Below, piece after piece: positions 1-6,275 of a DNA stretch of 6,322 nt. Numbering within the stretch: position 1 is the first letter of the stretch; each line of letters opens with the position of its first letter. The DNA comes from Bacteroidales bacterium (GTDB lineage Bacteria > Bacteroidota > Bacteroidia > Bacteroidales > UBA932). The stretch covers positions 1-6,322 of the forward strand of contig JAFZMA010000195.1 of assembly GCA_017551215.1 (NCBI GenBank). The letters are read 5' to 3'. The notes below the pieces were generated by a model. The model did no database searches. It saw only the letters and a list, made by a program, of their open reading frames with translations, and was not told the origin of the DNA. A program made the position numbers and the translations under genes.

Positions 1-51
1 AAAAAGACCGCAACAAAGAAACCTGCAGCAAAAACCGCAGGCAAGAAATAA
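1..51 (+). CDS. 3' end of an upstream gene, Lys/Ala-rich tail
   Basis: Reading from base 1, 16 codons give KKTATKKPAAKTAGKK followed by TAA at 49-51. Only the end of the protein is in the window, so its function cannot be read. The tail is strongly basic with Lys, Ala, Thr and Pro, like the disordered C-terminal extensions of nucleic-acid-binding proteins. The stop codon directly abuts the ATG of the next gene, with no bases between, which suggests one operon with translational coupling. In several Bacteroidales the gene before rnpA is hemD (uroporphyrinogen-III synthase). That is a possible identity by context only; the tail itself does not prove it. Confidence 0.6.
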   Translation, partial: KKTATKKPAAKTAGKK

Positions 52-813
52 ATGCCAGACACAACCCCTAAGACGTTCAAGAAAAACGAAAGGCTTAAGT
101 CCAGAAAATCCATCCTGAGACTTATGTCCAGGGGAAGGCGTATAGAGGCATCTCCGCTTCTGGCAAAATACACTTTCAATCCGCAGGAGGCAGACGCCGC
201 AAACAAGATTATGGTTTTGGCGCCAAAGAAACTTTTCAAGAAGGCAGTAGACCGTAACCTCCTCAAGCGCAGAATCAGAGAAGCGTATCGCCTCAACAAG
301 CAGATTCTTCCTCCGTGCCGCGCACACATTAGTTTCACCTACACGGCAAAGGAAAAGCTGCCGTTTTCACAGATTCAGGACGCAGTTGTGTCCATACTTA
401 AAACCATTGCGGAGAATACACCTTCTCGGGATAACATAAAAGAGCAGTCTACGGATGGAACTTTTGAAAATGTTCCTGAAACAGGAGTCGGTGCAACTAC
501 TTTAAACACAGTAAAATGCAGCGCAAAAAAGCAAGGCTCCAGTTCTGAAAAAGAGTGTTCCAATAAAAAGAGTTGCGGGTTTTTACGGGTGGTGAAGGCC
601 GTGCTCAGCTTTCCGTTTGTGGTCCTCATCAAGTTCTACCAGATCTGCATTTCTCCGCTCAAGCCGGCAACGTGCAGATTCACGCCAACGTGCTCCCAGT
701 ATGCAATAGAAGCGTTCCGCAAATACGGGCCGTTCAAGGGGTTCTACCTTGCGGCAAGGCGCATACTGAGATGCCACCCATGGGGCGGACACGGCTACGA
801 TCCTGTTCCGTAA
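52..813 (+). CDS. rnpA-yidD: Fused RNase P protein component (RnpA) and membrane insertion factor YidD
   Basis: This is a single 253-residue frame carrying two proteins that are normally separate. Residues 1-122 match RnpA, the basic subunit that helps the catalytic RNase P RNA bind pre-tRNA and cut its 5' leader. The signature is the RNR-type helix [18 protein letters not shown] at residues 63-80, preceded by a beta strand and the KIMVLAPKK segment. Residues about 177-253 match full-length YidD, a small peripheral membrane protein that aids YidC-dependent insertion. They show an amphipathic/hydrophobic start ([11 protein letters not shown], 187-197), [19 protein letters not shown] (200-218), the conserved Cys at 208, 214 and 241, and the ending [11 protein letters not shown]. 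The linker, about 123-176, is polar and low in complexity with three Cys (156, 169, 175). The ATG at 52 directly follows the upstream stop. There is no ATG in the linker, but GTG codons at 589 and 592 fall where a free YidD would start. The gene converges on the next one with 6 bases between stops. Both domain assignments are firm; the biological reality of the fusion needs checking. Confidence 0.93.
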   Translation: MPDTTPKTFKKNERLKSRKSILRLMSRGRRIEASPLLAKYTFNPQEADAANKIMVLAPKKLFKKAVDRNLLKRRIREAYRLNKQILPPCRAHISFTYTAKEKLPFSQIQDAVVSILKTIAENTPSRDNIKEQSTDGTFENVPETGVGATTLNTVKCSAKKQGSSSEKECSNKKSCGFLRVVKAVLSFPFVVLIKFYQICISPLKPATCRFTPTCSQYAIEAFRKYGPFKGFYLAARRILRCHPWGGHGYDPVP

Positions 814-819
814 AACCGA

Positions 820-2601
820 TTAGTATTCAGAGCCGTAGAAACGGCGATAGATTGGAGCGCGCTCTCCGAACTCCCTTGAAAGGGAATCCAGATCGTCCGT
901 TGGAATATCCTCCAGAGCCAGCATGATGAGTCCGTCTACACAGTAGTTGAAATCAGGGTCTACATTGTAGTCTATAATCTTGGAACCCATCTTAATGTAT
1001 TTCTTCAGAAGCGGAGGGAGGCGGTACTGTCCGCCGCTGATTCTCAGAATATAGCGGTCAAACGCCTCAAGGTTGACTGTCTTTCCGAACAGGAGCGCAT
1101 CCGGATCCACGCGTCCAAAGTCCGGAACAAACGGAGTCTTTGGATTTGTCATTCCGTCGTACAGCGGATTACGGTGATACTGCCTAAGGTAATGAATCAT
1201 TACGCTTCTGTAAAGCATCGGATACCAGGAGCTTATACTTACCGGACCTATGAGGTACTTGTACTCCGGATACTTCATCAGTGTATAGAAAAGACCCTTG
1301 AGCAAAAGCATGAGGGCCAGCGTGTCCTTCTGGTGGTTTACGCATACGAAGCTGCGGCCGAGTTCAACGCATTTTTCCAGAACCGGAGCAAACTTGTCTG
1401 AATATCTGAAGAGCGTATCCGCATAGAATCCGTGGATTCCTCTCTCACGGAGAATATCTGCTCCCAAGCCAAGCCTGTATGCCCCCACAAGATCCTTGGT
1501 TGTATTGTCCCACAGAACAAGATGCTTGTAGTAAATATCATACGGATCCGTATCAGCAGAAGTATTGGTGCCTTCCCCTACGGCGCGGAAAGCTTCCTCC
1601 CTCCTCACGGCAAGCTCGTGCATCATGTTCGGTATGCGGTTATAGTCGAACAGATAGCAGGAAAGGGTGCCCACATCAAACATGTGAGCGTCCTTGTTTT
1701 CTTCCAGTTCCCTCAGGAGAACCTCAGTGGGAATAAAATCTCCAAGCTTGGTGGTGTAAACACTTTCGTCCTTTTCTTCTGTGTCTGCCTCAAGCATGTA
1801 CGAGCGGCTGCGCAGGAACTTTGCCACAACCCTGTCTTCCTGGAACTTCTCCAGTTCCGCGTGCTGGATTGCGGAACCTATTCTCACCTTTATCTCCTTT
1901 CCCTTCTTGTCGAAAATCTCGCCCGTGAATCTCAAATCGCTGAGCTTGTTGCTTATTCTGCCAAGCCACTGGAAATACTTTGAGTTGTTGCCATGGAAGT
2001 ACATTGGCACAACAGGGCATTTGCTGCGGCGGATCTGGCGGCAGATGTAGGTTATCCAGTCTGCGTCCTCCACAACCTTGCCGCGCGTGTTCCAGGAGGA
2101 GACTTCTCCGGCCGGAAATATCAGCAGGGCGCCGCCTTTCAGCAGGTGCTCCTCCGCCTGCCTGAGGCCGGAAATGGTTGGAGCTGTGAACTTTCCAAAG
2201 CCGTATGTGGTGTTCACCGGGATAAAGTAATCCGCCACGTTAGGTATCTTGGAAAGGATGAAATTCGTAAGGATTTTTACGTCCGGCCTTATCTTGCCCA
2301 GAATGCTCAGGGCCGCTATTCCGTCTAGCCCGCCAAACGGATGATTGGATGTGAGAACCACACCGCCTTCCTTTGGAATCAGATCCAGGGCCGGAGTGTT
2401 TACATCCAGCGTAATCTCAAGACATTCAAGCAGTTTGTCTGCAAATTCCACACCCTGATAATCTGCAAGGCGGGAGTAAAGTTCATTGAGCTTGTCCAGG
2501 CCGGCTATCTTCATGCCCATGGCGGCCACCAGATTTCCCGGAAGACCTGGGATGTTCAGAGACTTCTTAAGCTCATTTTTATTGATTACTTTTGCACACA
2601 T
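820..2601 (-). CDS. Bifunctional lysophospholipid acyltransferase / GNAT acyltransferase (OlsF-like, amino-acid lipid synthesis)
   Basis: The predicted protein has 593 residues. The N-terminal half is an acyltransferase of the PlsC/LPLAT superfamily. It has the catalytic block NHPFGGLDG (86-94; His87 and Asp93) and the later FPAGEVS motif (162-168). The C-terminal half, about 305-476, resembles the 'hemolysin'/Acetyltransf_5 GNAT family: FDVGTLSCYLFDYNRIP near 308, then YADTLFRYSDKF, ELGRSFV, and IGPVSISSWYP at 451-461. Fused proteins of this order (O-acyltransferase then N-acyltransferase) are known as OlsF, which acylates ornithine. Bacteroides uses the separate proteins GlsB and GlsA to make glycine lipids in the same way. 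The amino-acid substrate cannot be told from sequence. The protein should act at the cytoplasmic face of the inner membrane using acyl-ACP. An upstream ATG at 2658 would add 19 residues, but that stretch is antisense to the conserved UvrC N-terminus and lies upstream of the best promoter match (2626-2633). The start at 2601 is therefore preferred. Stop at 820-822. Confidence 0.85.
   Translation of the reverse strand: MCAKVINKNELKKSLNIPGLPGNLVAAMGMKIAGLDKLNELYSRLADYQGVEFADKLLECLEITLDVNTPALDLIPKEGGVVLTSNHPFGGLDGIAALSILGKIRPDVKILTNFILSKIPNVADYFIPVNTTYGFGKFTAPTISGLRQAEEHLLKGGALLIFPAGEVSSWNTRGKVVEDADWITYICRQIRRSKCPVVPMYFHGNNSKYFQWLGRISNKLSDLRFTGEIFDKKGKEIKVRIGSAIQHAELEKFQEDRVVAKFLRSRSYMLEADTEEKDESVYTTKLGDFIPTEVLLRELEENKDAHMFDVGTLSCYLFDYNRIPNMMHELAVRREEAFRAVGEGTNTSADTDPYDIYYKHLVLWDNTTKDLVGAYRLGLGADILRERGIHGFYADTLFRYSDKFAPVLEKCVELGRSFVCVNHQKDTLALMLLLKGLFYTLMKYPEYKYLIGPVSISSWYPMLYRSVMIHYLRQYHRNPLYDGMTNPKTPFVPDFGRVDPDALLFGKTVNLEAFDRYILRISGGQYRLPPLLKKYIKMGSKIIDYNVDPDFNYCVDGLIMLALEDIPTDDLDSLSREFGERAPIYRRFYGSEY
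2587..2594 (+). promoter_or_regulatory. Candidate -7 promoter element for uvrC
   Basis: TACTTTTG is a perfect match to the Bacteroidota -7 consensus TAnnTTTG, 17 bases before the uvrC ATG. Transcription would begin close to 2600 and leave a leader of about 12 bases. I see no convincing -33 TTTG at the expected distance. The element lies inside codons 3-5 of the divergent acyltransferase gene. Confidence 0.5.
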
Positions 2602-2611
2602 CGCTGAGAAT

Positions 2612-4492
2612 ATGCCTATCAAAGACAAAGATATAATAAAAAAAGAGATTATTTCCATACTGCCGCAGGAGCCCGGGGTTTACAGGTTTCTGGATGCAGA
2701 AGGAAAAATCATCTATGTGGGCAAGGCCAAGAACCTTAAAAAGAGAGTCAGCTCCTACTTTGTCTCCCCAGATAGACTTAATGCCAAAACCCGTGTGCTG
2801 GTAGAGAAAATCGCGGATGTAAAGTACACGGTGGTGGAAAACGAGCAGGACGCTTTCCTCCTGGAAAACAACCTGATAAAGGAGAATCAGCCCCGCTACA
2901 ACATCCTCCTGAAAGACAGCAAGACCTATCCGTGGATATGCATAAAGAAAGAGCCTTTCCCGAGGGTGTTCATAACCAGGACTTTGACCAGAGACGGCTC
3001 TCTTTACTTTGGCCCTTATAGCTCAGCGATGTATGCCCACAGCCTTGTGGACATGTTCCATTCCATGTTCCGCCTGAGGACCTGCGCTCTCAAACTCAGC
3101 GGAGAAGACATTGCAAAGGGCAAGTTCAAGGAGTGCCTCAATTTCCATATCGGGAAATGCAATGCCCCGTGCATTGGCAGAATCGCTGAGGAAACCTATT
3201 TGGAAAACATAGAGGCGGTTAAAAACATCCTCAAGGGTAATTCATCGCAGATGATAAAACTGTTCCGGGAGAAAATGACTGAGGCGGCTTCCAGAATGGA
3301 GTTCGAGCTGGCTCAGGTGTACAAGGAGAGAATGCAGACCTTGTCTTCCCACTACAACAAGTCCCTGATTGTGCAGCCTGCACTCACTAATATGGATGTG
3401 TTCTCCATTGTGTTTTCGGATGGCATAAGGGGCGCAAGGAAAGGCTCCGCTTTCGGCAATTACTTCCGGGTGGTAAACGGCTGCATTACAAGGGTTTTGA
3501 GCCTGGAGCTCAAGACACGGGAAGACCTTTCCGCCACAGAGGAAGACCTGGCTGAGGACAGGAGCAGGGTACTCTCCCACTTCATGCTGAGTGTTTACAA
3601 TATCCTCAGCGATGCAGGGGAAAGGCCGAGTCCGGAAATCCTGGTGCCGTTCCCGCCGACAGACGGCATCCTCTCGGAGGACCACAACATCCGTGTTCCT
3701 CTTAAAGGAGACAAGCTTTCCCTGCTGGAACTCTCCACAAAAAACGCCAAGGAGTTCATGCTTCAGGCCCTCAAGCAGGAAGCCCTCAAGAACCCTGAAG
3801 AAAAGAAGAGCATAGGCGTTGAGATGCTCAAGAGAGACCTTCACCTGAAAGAGTATCCTATTCACATAGAGTGCTTCGACAATTCCAACATCCAGGGAAC
3901 AGATCCGGTTGCTTCCTGCGTGGTCTTCCGCAACGGAAAGCCATCCAAGAAAGACTACCGCAAATTCAACATCAAGACCGTTGTCGGCGCCAACGACTTT
4001 GCCTCTATGTACGAGGTTGTATATCGCCGATATTCCAGACTGATGGAAGAAAACAGGGAAGACCTTCCTCAGCTTGTTGTTGTGGATGGCGGAAGAGGCC
4101 AACTGGACTTTGCCCACCAGGCACTCAAAGATCTCGGCCTGGAAAAGGACATCCCTATCATAGGCATAGCCAAGCGTCTGGAGGAGCTCATCCGCCCGGG
4201 AGACCCCAATCCCCTGTTCCTAGACAAGAATTCCCCGAGCCTGAAGATAATCATGCAGCTAAGGGATGAAGCTCACCGGTTCGGCATCACCTTCCACCGC
4301 AGCCTCCGCAGCAAACACCAGACTGGCTCGGAACTCTCCGCCATCAAAGGAATCGGGCCGGCCACCGCCCAGAAACTGCTCCAACACTTCAAGAGCGTGG
4401 CCAGAATCAAAAAAGCCACAGAAGAGGAACTCTCCGCTGTCATCGGCAAATCTGCCGCAAAAAAGGTGTCCACCCACTTCAATAATTTTTAA
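2612..4492 (+). CDS. uvrC: Excinuclease ABC subunit C (UvrC)
   Basis: UvrC is the 626-residue nuclease that cuts the damaged strand on both sides of a lesion after UvrA/UvrB recognition. The N-terminal GIY-YIG nuclease (about 15-100) has GVY at 22-24, YVGKAKNLKKR at 35-45 with the catalytic-type Arg45, and LLENNLIK with Glu85. A cysteine set (158, 175, 183, 187) matches the proposed Fe-S site of UvrC; the first gap is a few residues longer than in E. coli. The UVR motif that binds UvrB is about 213-245. The RNase H-like C-terminal nuclease shows Asp423 (ECFDNSNIQG), Asp492 (VVVDGGRGQL) and His555 (RDEAHRFGI), the expected D-D-H triad. Two helix-hairpin-helix segments end the protein (about 575-624, including IKGIGPATAQKLL). 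The frame stays open upstream to 2486, but the conserved protein begins at MPIKDKD and the upstream part is antisense to the acyltransferase, so the ATG at 2612 is chosen. All catalytic residues are present and it should be functional. Confidence 0.98.
   Translation: MPIKDKDIIKKEIISILPQEPGVYRFLDAEGKIIYVGKAKNLKKRVSSYFVSPDRLNAKTRVLVEKIADVKYTVVENEQDAFLLENNLIKENQPRYNILLKDSKTYPWICIKKEPFPRVFITRTLTRDGSLYFGPYSSAMYAHSLVDMFHSMFRLRTCALKLSGEDIAKGKFKECLNFHIGKCNAPCIGRIAEETYLENIEAVKNILKGNSSQMIKLFREKMTEAASRMEFELAQVYKERMQTLSSHYNKSLIVQPALTNMDVFSIVFSDGIRGARKGSAFGNYFRVVNGCITRVLSLELKTREDLSATEEDLAEDRSRVLSHFMLSVYNILSDAGERPSPEILVPFPPTDGILSEDHNIRVPLKGDKLSLLELSTKNAKEFMLQALKQEALKNPEEKKSIGVEMLKRDLHLKEYPIHIECFDNSNIQGTDPVASCVVFRNGKPSKKDYRKFNIKTVVGANDFASMYEVVYRRYSRLMEENREDLPQLVVVDGGRGQLDFAHQALKDLGLEKDIPIIGIAKRLEELIRPGDPNPLFLDKNSPSLKIIMQLRDEAHRFGITFHRSLRSKHQTGSELSAIKGIGPATAQKLLQHFKSVARIKKATEEELSAVIGKSAAKKVSTHFNNF
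2626..2633 (-). promoter_or_regulatory. Candidate -7 promoter element for the acyltransferase gene
   Basis: Read on the minus strand this is TATCTTTG, a perfect TAnnTTTG match, 24 bases before the chosen acyltransferase start at 2601. A transcript would begin near 2619, downstream of the alternative ATG at 2658, which supports the shorter protein. No clear -33 element is visible. The site lies within codons 5-8 of uvrC. Confidence 0.45.
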
Positions 4493-4497
4493 AAACC

Positions 4498-4530
4498 TAC
4501 GGCTATTTTAAAAATTAGCCGTATATTTGT
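4498..4530 (+). terminator. Hairpin terminator after uvrC
   Basis: TACGGCTA at 4498-4505 pairs perfectly with TAGCCGTA at 4516-4523 across a 10-base A/T loop in which three more pairs can form. The 3' side continues as TATTTGTT, a weak T-rich tract. It begins six bases after the uvrC stop. The short, interrupted T tract means it may be only partly efficient. Confidence 0.6.
4522..4529 (+). promoter_or_regulatory. Candidate -7 promoter element for abiEi-abiEii
   Basis: TATATTTG matches TAnnTTTG perfectly. Transcription would begin near 4536 and give a leader of about 12 bases before the ATG at 4548. The first two bases belong to the 3' arm of the uvrC terminator, so the end of one gene and the promoter of the next share sequence. 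No strong -33 element is seen. Confidence 0.5.
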
Positions 4531-4547
4531 TGCGAAAAACAACTGAT

Positions 4548-5126
4548 ATGGCAAAGTTTTATCGTGACCTATTTGAAAATGGAGGGACAATACGGACTCA
4601 AGAACTGCGTGAGCCCCCAGCATATTATGAAATCAATAAGGAAATCAAGTCCGGCAGTGTTCTCCGCATCAAAAATGGCGTGTATATTCTTCCTGAAGAA
4701 CTTTCTACAACAATGATAGACGTAGAAAGAATAATTCCCGGCGGTGTCGTCTGTATGTATTCTGCTTGGGATTATTACGATCTTACGACACAAATTCCTG
4801 ATGGATACTATATCGCTATTGAAAAACACAGGAAGATCGTGGCTCCAGAAATATCAGGAATCATTCTCTGCTATTGGGAAGAAAAGTACTGCACTATGGG
4901 TGTAGAAGAAACAGAAATAGCTAACCATAAAGTCAAGATATTCTGTATAGAGAAAAGCGTATGCGATGCCGTTAAGTTTCGAAACAAAATAGGCACAGAA
5001 GTGACCGTTGAAATTCTAAGAAACTATCTTAAGCGTAAAGATCGCAACATTTCTTGCCTGATGGAATATGCTGCGCAAATGAGAGTAATGTCTACAATGA
5101 AACAATACCTTGAGATGGGACTATAG
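4548..5126 (+). CDS. abiEi: AbiEi-like antitoxin of a type IV toxin-antitoxin system
   Basis: This 192-residue protein has the two-part layout of AbiEi antitoxins. The N-terminal winged-helix-like DNA-binding region is about 1-55: FYRDLFENGGTIRTQEL, then a turn ending LRIKNGVYILPEE. The C-terminal antitoxin domain follows, with GGVVCMYSAWDYYDLTTQIPD (65-85) and IFCIEKSVCDAVKFRNKIG (131-149), typical of the family. In characterised AbiE systems this protein represses its own operon by binding inverted repeats and neutralises the toxin without a stable complex. A TTG at 4527 would extend the frame, but it overlaps the -7 element, so the ATG at 4548 is used. The stop is one base before the toxin start, so the two genes form a tight pair. 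Both genes are visibly AT-richer than uvrC, which fits an acquired cassette. The pairing with the next gene is strong support for the call. Confidence 0.85.
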   Translation: MAKFYRDLFENGGTIRTQELREPPAYYEINKEIKSGSVLRIKNGVYILPEELSTTMIDVERIIPGGVVCMYSAWDYYDLTTQIPDGYYIAIEKHRKIVAPEISGIILCYWEEKYCTMGVEETEIANHKVKIFCIEKSVCDAVKFRNKIGTEVTVEILRNYLKRKDRNISCLMEYAAQMRVMSTMKQYLEMGL

Positions 5127-5127
5127 T

Positions 5128-6006
5128 ATGGGAAAGAAAAATATAGCAATGTCGGTTCGGGAAAGACTCCTGAACATTAAAAATTCAGAGCCAGGAACAC
5201 AATATATGCAGGTCCTGCTCAGATATATTCAAGAGCGTATGCTGTACAGACTTTCAATGAGCCAGTATCGTAATAACTTCTGCCTGAAAGGAAGTGCACT
5301 TCTATTTGCGCGAGATAAATTCAAGGCTCGTCCTACGAAAGACATTGATTTCTTGGGCGAAAGAATTAGCCGGGATGAGGAAACCATTAGGAACGCTTTT
5401 CGTGAGATATTATCTATATCGTGTCCCGAAGATGGACTGATCTTCGATAACGGAGAGAACGACATTAAAATAGAAGACAGTTCTATGGGCAGAGAGTATA
5501 ATGGTGTTTGCGTTTCTGTGACAGCGCATCTCGGTTCCGCTGTCATACCCTTTTCTATGGATATAGGATTTGGAGACATCGTTATACCCGAACCACAGGA
5601 ATTGGACTATCCTCTGATCCTGGAAGATATGCCGGCAGTGAGCATCAACGCATATTCTTTGGAGACGGTTATTGCAGAGAAGTTTCAGACAATGATTGAC
5701 AGAGCGTTGGCCAACAGCCGGATGAAAGATTTTTATGATGTGTATTCCATTTTATCTTCAGACAACACTAAAATTGATGAGGTTATTCTGTCTGAGGCAA
5801 TTGTTTCTGTTTTTAACAAAAGGGGTACTGGGTACTATGACAACCACCCTCTCTTTAACGGTAATTTCAAGAATGATCCTATTAAACAAACTCAATGGAA
5901 CTCTTTCCTAAAAAAGATCAAGTATAAGGAAGATCTACGCTTGAATATAGTCGTTGATTATATCACAGATAAGTTGTTGCCATATTGGTTATCGTTGAAA
6001 AAATGA
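5128..6006 (+). CDS. abiEii: AbiEii/AbiGii-family nucleotidyltransferase toxin
   Basis: This 292-residue protein belongs to the DNA polymerase beta-type nucleotidyltransferase fold used by AbiEii toxins. Visible motifs are LKGSALLF (53-60), which holds the nucleotide-binding GS; TKDIDFLG (70-77) with metal-binding Asp72 and Asp74; a third acidic strand FSMDIGFGD (142-150) with Asp145; the segment SLETVIAEKFQTMI (177-190); and RMKDFYDVY (198-206), the family's Lys-Asp motif. In the family, growth arrest is reversible, and related MenT toxins add nucleotides to tRNA acceptor ends. GTP was the preferred nucleotide bound by the streptococcal AbiEii. The target of this copy is not known. A TTG at 5110 would extend the frame into abiEi; the ATG at 5128, one base after the antitoxin stop, is preferred. 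Length and motifs are complete, so the toxin is probably active. It likely protects against phage or stabilises the locus. Confidence 0.9.
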   Translation: MGKKNIAMSVRERLLNIKNSEPGTQYMQVLLRYIQERMLYRLSMSQYRNNFCLKGSALLFARDKFKARPTKDIDFLGERISRDEETIRNAFREILSISCPEDGLIFDNGENDIKIEDSSMGREYNGVCVSVTAHLGSAVIPFSMDIGFGDIVIPEPQELDYPLILEDMPAVSINAYSLETVIAEKFQTMIDRALANSRMKDFYDVYSILSSDNTKIDEVILSEAIVSVFNKRGTGYYDNHPLFNGNFKNDPIKQTQWNSFLKKIKYKEDLRLNIVVDYITDKLLPYWLSLKK

Positions 6007-6028
6007 ATTCGTTTAAAACATACTCCTT

Positions 6029-6114
6029 CCCCAACGCTGGAGTTCCGAGATAGATGGCATTTTATTCTCAATGCTGGATATTATGGAGTTTAAGGAGATC
6101 CGCTAAGGTTGGGG
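6029..6114. repeat. Inverted repeat CCCCAAC / GTTGGGG
   Basis: CCCCAAC at 6029-6035 is the exact reverse complement of GTTGGGG at 6108-6114, with 72 bases between. Seven bases alone could be chance. It is listed because its arms interlock with those of the 10-base repeat at 6052-6160, a pseudoknot-like order. Confidence 0.35.
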
Positions 6115-6160
6115 TGTTCATCCTCCTCTCAAACAACCCACACGCGTTTCAATGCCATCT
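6052..6160. repeat. 10-base inverted repeat AGATGGCATT / AATGCCATCT
   Basis: AGATGGCATT at 6052-6061 is perfectly complementary to AATGCCATCT at 6151-6160, with 89 bases between. The order of arms relative to the CCCCAAC repeat is left-left-right-right, so the two pairings cannot be nested. They could be ends of a small element, a pseudoknotted RNA or chance. Confidence 0.45.
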
Positions 6161-6169
6161 GTGGCCGTT

Positions 6170-6198
6170 TGTCTCAATAAATTTTACGATTTGAGACA
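6170..6198. repeat. Hairpin TGTCTCAA / TTGAGACA
   Basis: TGTCTCAA at 6170-6177 pairs perfectly with TTGAGACA at 6191-6198 around a 13-base A/T-rich loop. The downstream sequence has only a short T run, so it is a weak terminator candidate for the abiE operon. It could equally be a protein-binding site. Confidence 0.45.
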
Positions 6199-6241
6199 TC
6201 TGTTTATCTGTAATGTGGCGGAGGGGCTAGACGCACCTGCC

Positions 6242-6249
6242 TAATTTTG
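6242..6249 (+). promoter_or_regulatory. Candidate -7 promoter element for the small ORF at 6276
   Basis: TAATTTTG is a perfect TAnnTTTG match placed 26 bases before the ATG at 6276, so a start near 6256 is expected. Its last five bases form part of the left arm of the palindrome at 6245-6265. No clear -33 element is present. Confidence 0.45.
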
Positions 6250-6265
6250 AATAGAATATTCAAAA
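6245..6265. repeat. Perfect 9-base palindrome, possible operator
   Basis: TTTTGAATA at 6245-6253 and TATTCAAAA at 6257-6265 are perfect inverted repeats separated by GAA. The palindrome overlaps the -7 element and covers the expected transcription start. That is where a repressor would block transcription. A function as an operator is inferred from position only. Confidence 0.4.
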
Positions 6266-6275
6266 AACTAGCGTT

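Larger units (their letters stand above)
6007..6241. other. Intergenic stretch without an intact gene; possible decayed gene, repeat or structured RNA
   Basis: No frame of normal gene length is present. On the minus strand, one frame reads MSQIVKFIETNGHRWH, stop, then a short gap and MNTPTLADLLKLHNIQH, stop (ATGs at 6199 and 6121). The second ATG has an AGGAGG-like purine run before it. A third short minus-strand frame (6060 to 6013) reads MPSISELQRWGRSMF. On the plus strand a 29-codon frame ends at 6106. Such short frames may be chance or relics of a disrupted gene. The stretch also contains several perfect inverted repeats, listed separately. No tRNA-like fold was recognised. Confidence 0.4.

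Noticed and set aside
814..819. Bidirectional terminator between the convergent genes
   Set aside because: Only six bases separate the stops and no hairpin with a T tract is visible around them.
573..926. Plus-strand frame of 117 codons overlapping the YidD part
   Set aside because: It is a shifted reading of the YidD codons and runs into the convergent gene; no domain is visible.
1432..1983. Plus-strand frame of 183 codons
   Set aside because: It is antisense to the acyltransferase GNAT region and its composition has no protein-family character.
2486..2611. N-terminal extension of UvrC by 42 residues
   Set aside because: The segment is antisense to the conserved start of the acyltransferase and lacks UvrC similarity. 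The GIY-YIG domain fits a start at 2612.
2602..2658. 19-residue hydrophobic N-terminal extension of the acyltransferase, resembling a membrane anchor
   Set aside because: Its hydrophobicity follows from being antisense to Lys/Ile-rich uvrC codons, and the best promoter match lies inside it.
3242..4117. Long minus-strand frame (291 codons) inside uvrC
   Set aside because: It has no recognisable motif and lies fully opposite a well-conserved gene with all catalytic residues.
4480..6190. Possible direct repeats flanking the abiE pair (CAATAATTTTT versus CAATAAATTTT)
   Set aside because: The match is short, A/T-rich and imperfect, so it is not credible evidence of attachment sites.
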